Origin: Legionella jamestowniensis
GTDB taxonomy: Bacteria > Pseudomonadota > Gammaproteobacteria > Legionellales > Legionellaceae
Direction: 5' to 3'
Length of the DNA stretch: 64,000 nt
Assembly (NCBI RefSeq): GCF_001467745.1
Contig: NZ_LNYG01000013.1
Span: 2,040,292 to 2,104,291, forward strand
Under the pieces are notes generated by a model. The model made no database searches and had not been told where the DNA came from. It saw nothing but the letters and a program-made list of their open reading frames with translations. Shown here piece after piece: positions 1-7,562 of the stretch; the first letter of the stretch is position 1; every line of letters starts with the position of its first letter. The translations under genes and the position numbers were made by a program.

Positions 1-87
1 TCAGCGACCAAAGACGAGGTCGTAAAGGCAATGGAGTACCATGTTGTGGGTATGAGTGAATTTGCAGGAAATTTTAGCAGGGAGTGA
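1..87 (+). CDS. C-terminal end of a gene entering from the left edge
   Basis: Frame 1 is open from the first base to a TGA at 85-87 and gives 28 residues ending in GNFSRE. The remainder lies outside the window, so no family can be named. The frame is followed by about 250 bp of very AT-rich sequence without coding potential, which fits a true gene end. It could also be a chance open frame. Confidence 0.45.
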   Translation, partial: SATKDEVVKAMEYHVVGMSEFAGNFSRE

Positions 88-344
88 GCCTTTTTTAATT
101 AAATAAATTTTATCAAATTTTTCTATTTTTATTAATAATATAGATTATTTATTGGTTATTCTAAATTGATGGTGCATTTAATAGGATAATTAATTCAAAA
201 ATAATAGTTAAAAATTTCAAAAAAACATCTTTTTACTATCAAAAAAATCAGTAATATGGCAAAAGATTTTAATGGACAAAATTCATTTTTTGTAACAATA
301 TGCGATAAAAATATTTCAAATATTTTATAAATAAGGTAGTAGAA

Positions 345-848
345 ATGAAAGCAATAAAATTAATTTTGTCCGCAACGATGGTCTCGCTATTTTTATCATT
401 TCAACCATTAAATGCAGGCAATGAAAAACCGCAAAGTTCTGCCATAGGTTCTTCCATGCAAAAGGGAATTTTACTTTATGTAAATGAATATCGTGCAAAA
501 AAAGGATTAAAGCCTTTGAAAATGAATAATTTGATCTCTAAAGAAGCTGAGATTCATAGTCGAGAAATGGCTATGCACAAAATTGGTTTTGGTCATAAGG
601 ATTTTAATAAGCGTATTAAGCGAATCTACACAGAAATTCAAGATTGTCGAGGTGGGGCAGAAAATGTAGCCTACAATTACAAAGATGCACAAGATGTGGT
701 AAAAAACTGGTTAACCAGCCCTGGTCATCGCCGCAATATTTTAGGCAATTACAATTTAACTGGCATTGGACTTGCGCGGGATAGTCGCGGAAAAATTTAT
801 TTTACACAAATTTTTCTTCGTACCGATAATCCGGCTTATACAGGATAA
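345..848 (+). CDS. Secreted CAP (SCP/PR-1-like) domain protein
   Basis: This 167-residue protein starts with a signal peptide (Lys-rich start, hydrophobic core at residues 6-20, likely cleavage after LNAG). The rest is one CAP domain: VNEYRAKKGLKPL near residue 46, the HSREMA helix, a GFGHKDF segment with a candidate cavity histidine, GGAENVAYN, and the signature W-L-T-S-PGHRRNIL near residue 122. Bacterial YkwD-type CAP proteins are exported and mostly of unknown biochemical function. Expected location is periplasm or outside the cell. The upstream 250 bp is extremely AT rich. The stop codon overlaps the first possible start of the next gene, but that gene probably begins 30 bp later. Confidence 0.85.
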   Translation: MKAIKLILSATMVSLFLSFQPLNAGNEKPQSSAIGSSMQKGILLYVNEYRAKKGLKPLKMNNLISKEAEIHSREMAMHKIGFGHKDFNKRIKRIYTEIQDCRGGAENVAYNYKDAQDVVKNWLTSPGHRRNILGNYNLTGIGLARDSRGKIYFTQIFLRTDNPAYTG

Positions 849-878
849 ATGAATATCCATTTGTCATGGAGGACAATA

Positions 879-1736
879 ATGACTCACGAAAGCTTGAGTA
901 AAACGAATTCGCAAACTATTCCTGCCATGCTTTATGGCACCGCATGGAAAGAGCAAGCCACTGCTGAATTAACTTGCCAAGCACTTCAAGTTGGTTTTGA
1001 GGGAATTGATACAGCAAATCAGCGTAAACACTACTTCGAGGAAGGAGTAGGGCAAGGTATTCAGATGTATTTAAAAAAATCTGATAAATCCAGAAGCGAT
1101 TTATTTTTGCAAACAAAATTTACTTTTGCACCCGGACAAGATGAGCGAAAACCTTTCCATGACGATGATCCTATTGAAAAGCAAGTGCTGCAATCCTTTA
1201 CCAGCTCATTAGAACACTTGCAAACGGATTATATCGATTCTTATATTCTCCATGGTCCTTATTTTACTTCGGGACTTTGTGCTGCAGATTGGGAAGCCTG
1301 GGGTGCAATGGAACGGTTAGTTGACGCGAAAAAGGCTTTCTTTTTGGGCATTTCAAACGTCAGTTTTCCTCAGTTGGAATTACTCTGCCAAAAAGCAGTG
1401 ATTAAACCGACATTCGTACAAAATCGTTGTTTTGCCAATAGTCAATGGGATAAAGAAATAAGAGGATTGTGTAAAAAGGAAGGAATAATATATCAAGGAT
1501 TTTCTTTATTAACAGCAAACTATCAATATCTGCTTACCCCTTTTATGCAATCTTTGGCAAAAAAATACAATAAAACAATCCCGCAAATAATTTTTTGCTT
1601 TGCTTTGCAAAAGGATATGCTGCCACTAACGGGCACTACTAATCAGCAACACATGCGAGAAGATTTGGAGATGGTTCAATTTAAGTTAGATGCACCTGAA
1701 CTTGAACAAATAGAAAATATTGCTCTGCTGAGATGA
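879..1736 (+). CDS. Aldo/keto reductase family protein
   Basis: A 285-residue NAD(P)H-dependent oxidoreductase of the aldo/keto reductase superfamily (TIM barrel). Visible hallmarks are GFEGIDTANQ (catalytic Asp region), FLQTKFTF (catalytic Lys), DSYILHGP (catalytic His) and LGISNVS. The canonical tyrosine after DTA is displaced (the segment reads DTANQRKHYFEE), so the active site may be atypical. I place the start at the ATG at 879 because GGAGGA (868-873) sits at the right distance; an in-frame ATG at 849 has no ribosome site. Substrate cannot be deduced. It follows the CAP gene by 30 bp and may be cotranscribed. Confidence 0.85.
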   Translation: MTHESLSKTNSQTIPAMLYGTAWKEQATAELTCQALQVGFEGIDTANQRKHYFEEGVGQGIQMYLKKSDKSRSDLFLQTKFTFAPGQDERKPFHDDDPIEKQVLQSFTSSLEHLQTDYIDSYILHGPYFTSGLCAADWEAWGAMERLVDAKKAFFLGISNVSFPQLELLCQKAVIKPTFVQNRCFANSQWDKEIRGLCKKEGIIYQGFSLLTANYQYLLTPFMQSLAKKYNKTIPQIIFCFALQKDMLPLTGTTNQQHMREDLEMVQFKLDAPELEQIENIALLR

Positions 1737-1783
1737 GGTATGGCCAGTAAGACTATAATTAAAAAAAGTAAGGAGGTTTCCAA

Positions 1784-1930
1784 ATGGACAATAAAGAAAA
1801 GCCCTACAATCCGCAAAAATCAGGCCAAACACTAGGTCGTAATGAACAGCAAAAGATGGGACACAATCAAGCAAATACGGAGCCAAAGAAAAACAAAGCC
1901 AGTAAAATAGGACGTAAAAAAGGGGTATAA
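1784..1930 (+). CDS. Small hydrophilic, disordered protein (48 aa)
   Basis: A 48-residue open frame with a strong ribosome site (AAGGAGG at 1770-1776) eight bases before the ATG, and a perfect hairpin just after the stop. Composition is Lys/Gln/Asn/Gly rich with no hydrophobic core, so it is probably intrinsically disordered. The segment NEQQKMGHNQANTEPK resembles the NQQGQKDSHNMGQNPDE segment of the small protein at 51488, suggesting one family of small hydrophilic proteins. Function unknown; a stress-type role is only a guess. Confidence 0.7.
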   Translation: MDNKEKPYNPQKSGQTLGRNEQQKMGHNQANTEPKKNKASKIGRKKGV

Positions 1931-1956
1931 GTTAAGATTGGGTTTCAGCAAATCGT

Positions 1957-1987
1957 ATTTTGATTACCTATAATAGGTAATCAAAAT
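1957..1987. terminator. Bidirectional hairpin terminator
   Basis: Perfect inverted repeat with 14-bp arms (1957-1970 and 1974-1987) around a 3-base loop. One arm carries a run of T and the other a run of A, so it can end transcription from both the small gene on the left and the convergent gene on the right. Confidence 0.75.
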
Positions 1988-2000
1988 ATAGACAATCAAA

Positions 2001-2648
2001 TTACGCATTACCCAAAATGGAGCTGGATTCAGCTTCAGGCTCCAATGACAAAGACGCATCATCAAAGGTGTTTAGGAACTCTATCCCCTCTTTAATTTCT
2101 TGTAACTGAAAATCATGTAGATATCGTCCATCGACGTAGATGCTATATACAGCCACTGTCAATAAAAGTGCAGACAGGACAGCCATCCCTAATCCTAAAA
2201 GGGCTAGACCTAATGGCCCGGTAGTCACAGCGGCACCAAATAAAATCACGCCAAAGGCTGATGCAGCAGTTAGTATGCTATTGGTGAAAATATTAAATCC
2301 AGAAAAAACTTTATTGAATGTTTTATCTTCCTCAAACTGAACTTTTAACAGGGAAAATGAATTATTTAGATATTGTTTATAAGGCTGGGTTGACTCATTA
2401 TTAAGGGCAGCAATGATCGCCTGATTAACTTGCTTTTCCAGTATGTCAATAGCTTCAACGTGCGAGATTCCTTTTAATTGACGAAAACTGGCAGACATAT
2501 TGGAAATGTGTTTTCTTAGTTTCAATAAAGCTTGGTAGTTGCTGCTTTCTCCATTTAAGACGTCCACCTCTAGCAGCTTTTGTTGGATCCTTTTTTCATA
2601 GTCTGCAGGAGAGAAGCGGGGGAAATATATTTTTGTGAAAAAGAACAT
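2001..2648 (-). CDS. Orphan membrane protein, candidate secreted effector
   Basis: About 215 residues. The first 100 residues are helical and charged, followed by two long hydrophobic stretches (FNIFTNSILTAASAFGVILF and a Gly/Leu/Ala-rich segment) separated by a short TTGPLG turn, a hairpin-like membrane insertion. The last 25 residues are acidic and Ser rich (SLEPEAESSS), resembling the glutamate-rich tails of Dot/Icm substrates; this is an inference from composition. The frame can begin at a TTG at 2660, but the ATG at 2648 is preferred. I do not recognise the family. It is transcribed toward the hairpin at 1957-1987. Confidence 0.65.
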   Translation of the reverse strand: MFFFTKIYFPRFSPADYEKRIQQKLLEVDVLNGESSNYQALLKLRKHISNMSASFRQLKGISHVEAIDILEKQVNQAIIAALNNESTQPYKQYLNNSFSLLKVQFEEDKTFNKVFSGFNIFTNSILTAASAFGVILFGAAVTTGPLGLALLGLGMAVLSALLLTVAVYSIYVDGRYLHDFQLQEIKEGIEFLNTFDDASLSLEPEAESSSILGNA

Positions 2649-2731
2649 TGTAAACCACAAAATGATTAAAGTGTGGACATCTTAGCAAGATTTTTTTATT
2701 TTTCAAGTTGATTATAATGACGGTATCGACT

Positions 2732-3625
2732 CTAATGATGACTACTACGCCGTTGTATGTAGTTTGTTAAAGCAAGTAAATTGTCAGCTTTGTCCCCCAA
2801 AGGACTTAGTGCAGCTTTGGCTTGCTGAAAATGGTTAGTGATTAATGTTAGCAATGCTGTTTTATCATAAAGGGTTGCAAACGTTACTTTGTTGTTGGCA
2901 GCATCAGAAGCGCGTCCTTTGCCTAGTCCATCGTTTTCGGCATAGTAATCAAGATAATCATCCTGCATTTGATAGACTAAACCCAGTTGCGTGGCAAAAT
3001 CAGCTAAAGCGTCAGTGGTTTCTTTAGAAACCTGACTGGCAGCAAGTACCATGTTAAAACAAGCAGAAATCAATTGTCCTGTCTTAAGTGAGTGAATAAA
3101 GCGTAATCTTGATTCGCTGATTTCGGTGTTAGCCAATTCAGAAAGATCAAGCCCTTGACCACTGACCATGCCTGCAAAACCGCTGGCTCTAATCAGTTCG
3201 TGCGTAATATTTTTAACCTGCGATAGCGTTAGATGTTGTGGTAGGTAGGTGAGTAAAACCTCCACTGCGAGTGCTTGTAATCCATCACCAACCAAAATCG
3301 CAGTAGCTTCATCAAATGCCTTATGGCAACTTGGTTTACCACGTCTGAAATCATCATTATCCATAGCCGGTAAATCATCATGCACTAATGAATAGCAATG
3401 AATCAATTCAATTGCTGTTGCTATAGTATCAAGGGTTCCTTGTTGAACGCCTGTGACTTCCCCACATAGATAAACAAGTAAGGGTCTTAAGCGTTTTCCT
3501 CCAGGAAAAAGGCTATAAAGCGTAGCTTCTCTAATGCGTGATGCTGGGATATCTGCTTGAGAAACTATCTGGCTAAAAATAATCTCAAAATGTGTTAAAT
3601 ACTGACCCATTGTTTGGTTAATCAT
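2732..3625 (-). CDS. ispA: Farnesyl/geranyl diphosphate synthase IspA
   Basis: Short-chain trans-prenyl diphosphate synthase that condenses IPP with DMAPP and GPP to make FPP for quinone and undecaprenyl synthesis in the cytoplasm. Both aspartate-rich motifs are present: [13 protein letters not shown] (first) and [11 protein letters not shown] (second), along with the [11 protein letters not shown] substrate loop and SLKTGQLI. At 297 residues it matches the family length. The ATG at 3625 overlaps the xseB stop, which supports translational coupling; a longer in-frame start at 3670 lies inside xseB and is unlikely. The usual downstream partner dxs is not present here. Confidence 0.95.
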   Translation of the reverse strand: MINQTMGQYLTHFEIIFSQIVSQADIPASRIREATLYSLFPGGKRLRPLLVYLCGEVTGVQQGTLDTIATAIELIHCYSLVHDDLPAMDNDDFRRGKPSCHKAFDEATAILVGDGLQALAVEVLLTYLPQHLTLSQVKNITHELIRASGFAGMVSGQGLDLSELANTEISESRLRFIHSLKTGQLISACFNMVLAASQVSKETTDALADFATQLGLVYQMQDDYLDYYAENDGLGKGRASDAANNKVTFATLYDKTALLTLITNHFQQAKAALSPLGDKADNLLALTNYIQRRSSHH

Positions 3626-3836
3626 TGGGTATGTCACTGACTTTTGCATCGGACATAGCAAGCAATTCAATTTTTTGTTCAGCCTGATTTAAGACTTCCT
3701 GACATTTGCGCGCTAAGGTAATACCTTTTTCAAATTGTTTCAGAGAATCCTCTAAAGACAATTCACCTTTTTCAAGCTGCATGACAATGTCTTCAAGTTC
3801 AGCCATGGATTTTTCAAAATGGATAGGTTTGCTCAT
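3618..3836 (-). CDS. xseB: Exodeoxyribonuclease VII small subunit
   Basis: 72-residue small subunit of exonuclease VII, which coats the large XseA subunit and degrades single-stranded DNA. The family pattern [20 protein letters not shown], followed by [13 protein letters not shown] and [17 protein letters not shown], is clear. The ATG at 3836 ([10 protein letters not shown]) matches the family N-terminus; the longer frame to 3893 adds 19 unrelated residues. xseB-ispA order is conserved in many Proteobacteria; xseA is elsewhere. Confidence 0.93.
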   Translation of the reverse strand: MSKPIHFEKSMAELEDIVMQLEKGELSLEDSLKQFEKGITLARKCQEVLNQAEQKIELLAMSDAKVSDIPND

Positions 3837-3932
3837 GGATTCACTGCTCGATAACAAATCATTCCAGTATACTGCTTGAAAGGTAAGTTTCAAACAGTTT
3901 ATTGATATTCACAATGTTTCAAATCGTATTCA

Positions 3933-4979
3933 TTATGCCGGGTATTTAAACCAAACAGGCATTACTTGAGTTAAATATACCATGAATTTCCATAAACCCA
4001 CCTGCGATTCCACATTACCAAAAGGATCACTGTGTTGTTCCGGGTAACCAATGCCTAAGCCAAACAAGCCTGGACCTATAATGCCTACATGTGGATTATG
4101 AGTAGTGTTTTCGTAATCACCAATCACAATATTTTTACGTTTTTCAAAGCCAACGGCATAAATTACCTTATTACATTCTGGTAAATAGCGGGCTATATTC
4201 GTTTCAGTCGTGTTATAGCGAACCAGATTGGCAGGCAGGGTACCATCGATATATTCCCTGGCCCATGCTGCTGTCTGTCCTTTAAGGCCCGTGTTGTCAA
4301 ATAAAATCCAGTCATCCATTTCAATGGCATAGCGGCAAGGGGAACGATAAAAATTAATTATTTTTTTAACCCCTAATTCAACCAAGTGCTGCACAATAAT
4401 AATGGCTGAATGAGAGGAGCCAAAGACAGCGTAGGTTTCATTTTTATTAATGGAGGTGGCTAGAAGCTCTTTATCAATAGCAACATCAAAAGGTACAACC
4501 TCTACTCCCGGATAATTCAAGCTGGATGGGACAGCGCCTGTGGCCAAAATGACATTCTTTGCTTTGAAAGTCTGGGAGGAGGAACAAAGCGACCAGGTTC
4601 GATTGGTCAAAGCCATCGATTGAATCATTGTCTTCTTTGCTACTACGGTTTTGATAAGGTGGTCGGTTATCCACTGTAAAGGTTCGACGATTTGACTTAA
4701 ACGACAGGTTTCTTGTGGATTGAGTTTACTAAGGGGGAATGCGTGAGATGCCTGGGAAAATGAAAAAGAGGCCGCTGCATTAAGAAAGTCAAGAAAGCGC
4801 TGGACGGTGGTATTACTGGAGACATTGTGCCAAAATTGTCCTAAATCACCCACTTTAAATGCGGGATCGATCCACAAAATGTCTGTGGCACTTACACCAG
4901 AGTCAAGTAATTTGCCGATTGCAGCAATTCCTGCCGGTCCTGCTCCAATGACCGCCCATTGAAAAATTTGATGATTCAT
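3933..4979 (-). CDS. FAD-dependent pyridine nucleotide-disulfide/FMO-like oxidoreductase
   Basis: A 348-residue flavoprotein with an N-terminal FAD-binding Rossmann motif (IGAGPAG, residues 11-17), the ILATGAVPSS strand typical of FAD/NAD(P) two-domain enzymes, and a second dinucleotide motif (AVFGSSHSA) like that of FMO-type monooxygenases and thioredoxin-reductase relatives. No CxxC redox pair is evident, so it is not a thioredoxin reductase. It ends with a conserved-looking HNPHVGIIGPGLFGLGIG segment. Substrate unknown. It stands alone between xseB and the nucleotidyltransferase gene, all on the minus strand. Confidence 0.8.
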   Translation of the reverse strand: MNHQIFQWAVIGAGPAGIAAIGKLLDSGVSATDILWIDPAFKVGDLGQFWHNVSSNTTVQRFLDFLNAAASFSFSQASHAFPLSKLNPQETCRLSQIVEPLQWITDHLIKTVVAKKTMIQSMALTNRTWSLCSSSQTFKAKNVILATGAVPSSLNYPGVEVVPFDVAIDKELLATSINKNETYAVFGSSHSAIIIVQHLVELGVKKIINFYRSPCRYAIEMDDWILFDNTGLKGQTAAWAREYIDGTLPANLVRYNTTETNIARYLPECNKVIYAVGFEKRKNIVIGDYENTTHNPHVGIIGPGLFGLGIGYPEQHSDPFGNVESQVGLWKFMVYLTQVMPVWFKYPA

Positions 4980-5066
4980 ATGTGATGTGATTTTTTCAGC
5001 ATTTAAAAAGTGAATATTATCTTAACAGCGTTAAATAGTAACTATTTTAATGGGGTGATAGTCCAT

Positions 5067-5930
5067 TTAAAGCGAGGCATGATTTTTTACCTCTTGTAAG
5101 TAAGCAACCACTTTTTTAAATTCTTTCTGGTCAAAAGGATAATCAAAATGGCTGGAAACTTTAATGGCTACCTCATTGAAGAGCTCACACATTTTAAATA
5201 AAGATGCCCACATTTTTTTATAATCAGCATTAACATAGGTTGTTAAATAATCTTGCCAAAGGCTTGGCTCAAGATAATTTTCGATATATTTCCCATACAC
5301 TCCCATGGGTTTATTAAACCCTGTTTTAATTCCTACATACCAGAGGAGCATTTTAAGAAGTTCCTCTCTAACGATTTGCTCCGATACATGCTTTGCATAG
5401 AGTAATTGCCTTCGCCAGAGCCCCTTAGCAACATAGGTACTTACCCATAAAAATTCATTGCAACAGTTAGAAAAATGTTTAAAGGAAGGCGGGGTGGGTA
5501 AGTAATCATTATCAGTCGGAGGGTTAAATGGGGTTAGTAAATTCTCTTTATCCAATAATAAAATACTTTGACTGTCCCTGGGCATTGTTGTTAGCTGGGA
5601 GATATTCATTAAGGTTAAATCAATGCGATTCCAGTCTGTAAATAGCATGAGATAGGTGTACTTATCTTTAGAATCCGGCCACAGCGCATCCATTTCATCG
5701 GGCGTTTGCATGATAAGTATTTCACCAAACTGATCAATCCACTTTTTGTCGTTTACGAAGGGTTCAATATCAGTGACTAGATACACAATATCATAATCCT
5801 GAAATCTATCTTTTAGGCCAGACGGGCTTGCTCGAGATCCATTCAGAATGACTGCTTTAATTCTCTCATCGTTCTTAGCTACCTGAGTGATGAGATTAAG
5901 CATTATTGTTTCGTCACGCCTGTTTTTCAT
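5067..5930 (-). CDS. ANT(6)-like aminoglycoside 6-adenylyltransferase family protein
   Basis: 287 residues that closely follow the ANT(6)/AadE pattern from end to end: NDERIKAVILNGSRA (nucleotidyltransferase GSR motif), FQDYDIVYLVTDIEPF (catalytic Asp residues), DQFGEILIMQTPDEMD, YLMLFTDWNRIDLTL, then CCNEFLWVSTYVAKGL and a C-terminal helical domain. Known members transfer AMP to streptomycin. I start at 5930 because length then matches the family; a longer frame to 5966 adds unlike residues. Base composition resembles its neighbours, so it may be an old chromosomal homologue and not a recent resistance import. Actual resistance activity is not shown. Confidence 0.88.
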   Translation of the reverse strand: MKNRRDETIMLNLITQVAKNDERIKAVILNGSRASPSGLKDRFQDYDIVYLVTDIEPFVNDKKWIDQFGEILIMQTPDEMDALWPDSKDKYTYLMLFTDWNRIDLTLMNISQLTTMPRDSQSILLLDKENLLTPFNPPTDNDYLPTPPSFKHFSNCCNEFLWVSTYVAKGLWRRQLLYAKHVSEQIVREELLKMLLWYVGIKTGFNKPMGVYGKYIENYLEPSLWQDYLTTYVNADYKKMWASLFKMCELFNEVAIKVSSHFDYPFDQKEFKKVVAYLQEVKNHASL

Positions 5931-6022
5931 AATAGTAAATACAGTTAGGACACAGGGAGGTTGCACAGTTTTTTGGATTCATGCAGGATCCATAAATTCA
6001 CTCTAATAGTCATTATTTCAAT

Positions 6023-7372
6023 ATGAAAACAAAAACACAATTCATTTGTAACCAATGTGCTGCCCTGTTTTCACAATGGGCGGGGCAATGTACACAATGT
6101 GGCGCATGGAATTCAGTCTGCGAGGAAGGCATTGTTTCTAATGTACGTGGTTCGCGTTTAGGTCATTATGCAAATCAACGCTCTACTATCACCTCGGTGG
6201 AGGATGTGGTCCTTGATAAGGAAGTACGAATGGATTGTGGTTTATCCGAATTAAACCGTGTTTTGGGGGGTGGTTTAGTCGATGGTTCTGTGGTGCTGAT
6301 TGGGGGAGATCCTGGCATTGGAAAGTCGACTTTATTGTTACAGACATTGGCTAATCTCTCCAAGCATCAAAAAGTACTCTATGTCACGGGTGAGGAATCT
6401 CTCCAGCAGGTTGCTATGCGCGCTAAACGCTTACAACTACCGATGGAGGGCTTACGTTTACTTGCTGAAACACAGGTAGAAACTATTTTAGCCCATGCGC
6501 AAAAAGAAAAGCCCCGTATTATGGTCATCGATTCAGTACAAACTATCTTTACTGAAGCCTTAAGTTCTGCTCCGGGCGGAGTAGGACAGGTGAGGGAATC
6601 AGCAGCTCAATTGGTTCGCTTTGCCAAAACAACCCAGACAGCGGTTTTTATCGTAGGGCATGTTACTAAAGAAGGCGCTTTGGCAGGACCACGTGTCTTA
6701 GAGCATATGGTGGATAGTGTTTTATATTTTGAAGGCCAGAGTGACAGTCGCTTCCGGGTTATCCGTGCTATTAAAAACCGTTTCGGTGCTGTAAATGAAT
6801 TGGGGGTTTTTGCCATGACGGATAGGGGATTAAAGGAGGTAGCTAACCCGTCTGCCATTTTTTTATCGCGTCAACCAGAGCCTACGCCTGGAAGTGCAGT
6901 GATGGTCACCTGGGAAGGCTCAAGACCAATGCTTGTTGAAGTACAAGCGCTGGTGGATGAAGCACACGGCCAACAAGCCAAGCGTATTACGGCAGGACTT
7001 GAACATAATCGTCTTGCCATCCTTTTGGCCGTGCTACATCGACATGGAGGTATTGCTACCTTCGATCAGGATGTTTTTATCAATGTGGTTGGCGGGGTTA
7101 AAGTGACTGAAACTGGGAGTGATTTAGCATTATTAGCCGCTGTTATTTCCAGCTTACGTAATCGAATATTGGATCGCGAGACGATTATTTTTGGTGAAGT
7201 GGGTTTGGCGGGCGAAATAAGGCCTGTACAAAGTGGGCAGGAGCGACTTCGTGAAGCGGCAAAGCATGGTTTTAAACGGGCTATTGTTCCTTTTGCCAAT
7301 GCTCCTAAGCAAACTATTGCTATGGAAGTTCAGCCGGTAAAGCATTTGCAAGAAGTATTGGCAAAACTTTAA
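6023..7372 (+). CDS. radA: DNA repair protein RadA
   Basis: 449 residues, full length. The N-terminal C4 zinc finger uses Cys9, Cys12, Cys23 and Cys26; the RecA-like core has Walker A GGDPGIGKST and the RadA-specific KNRFG motif (in AIKNRFGAVNE); the C-terminal Lon-protease-like domain carries GGVKVTETGSDLA and GEVGLAGEIRPV. RadA is a DnaB-type helicase that promotes branch migration during recombinational repair and, in competent bacteria, transformation. It is divergent from the minus-strand block on its left and ends in a strong terminator. Confidence 0.97.
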   Translation: MKTKTQFICNQCAALFSQWAGQCTQCGAWNSVCEEGIVSNVRGSRLGHYANQRSTITSVEDVVLDKEVRMDCGLSELNRVLGGGLVDGSVVLIGGDPGIGKSTLLLQTLANLSKHQKVLYVTGEESLQQVAMRAKRLQLPMEGLRLLAETQVETILAHAQKEKPRIMVIDSVQTIFTEALSSAPGGVGQVRESAAQLVRFAKTTQTAVFIVGHVTKEGALAGPRVLEHMVDSVLYFEGQSDSRFRVIRAIKNRFGAVNELGVFAMTDRGLKEVANPSAIFLSRQPEPTPGSAVMVTWEGSRPMLVEVQALVDEAHGQQAKRITAGLEHNRLAILLAVLHRHGGIATFDQDVFINVVGGVKVTETGSDLALLAAVISSLRNRILDRETIIFGEVGLAGEIRPVQSGQERLREAAKHGFKRAIVPFANAPKQTIAMEVQPVKHLQEVLAKL

Positions 7373-7410
7373 AAAGTAATGGATGCCAAATTTGCATCCA
7401 TTACTTTTTA
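7371..7410 (+). terminator. Rho-independent terminator of radA
   Basis: Perfect 16-bp inverted repeat (7371-7386 and 7394-7409) with a 7-base loop; the descending arm ends in TTTTT. The left arm overlaps the radA stop codon. Confidence 0.85.
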
Positions 7411-7562
7411 ATCATTAAGCAGTAAGAGGATGATAACGTTCGGAGGTTAAAGGGTGCATACTATTATTTACAAAGTTGTAATGATTATTAACATCTTCTT
7501 TTAAGACTTTATTAAGTATTTTTTGTTAAAATCTTGCGCAAATAAGGCTTTTACTCTTTCCT

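Noticed and set aside
3933-4979. Thioredoxin reductase
   Set aside because: The expected CxxC redox pair is absent.
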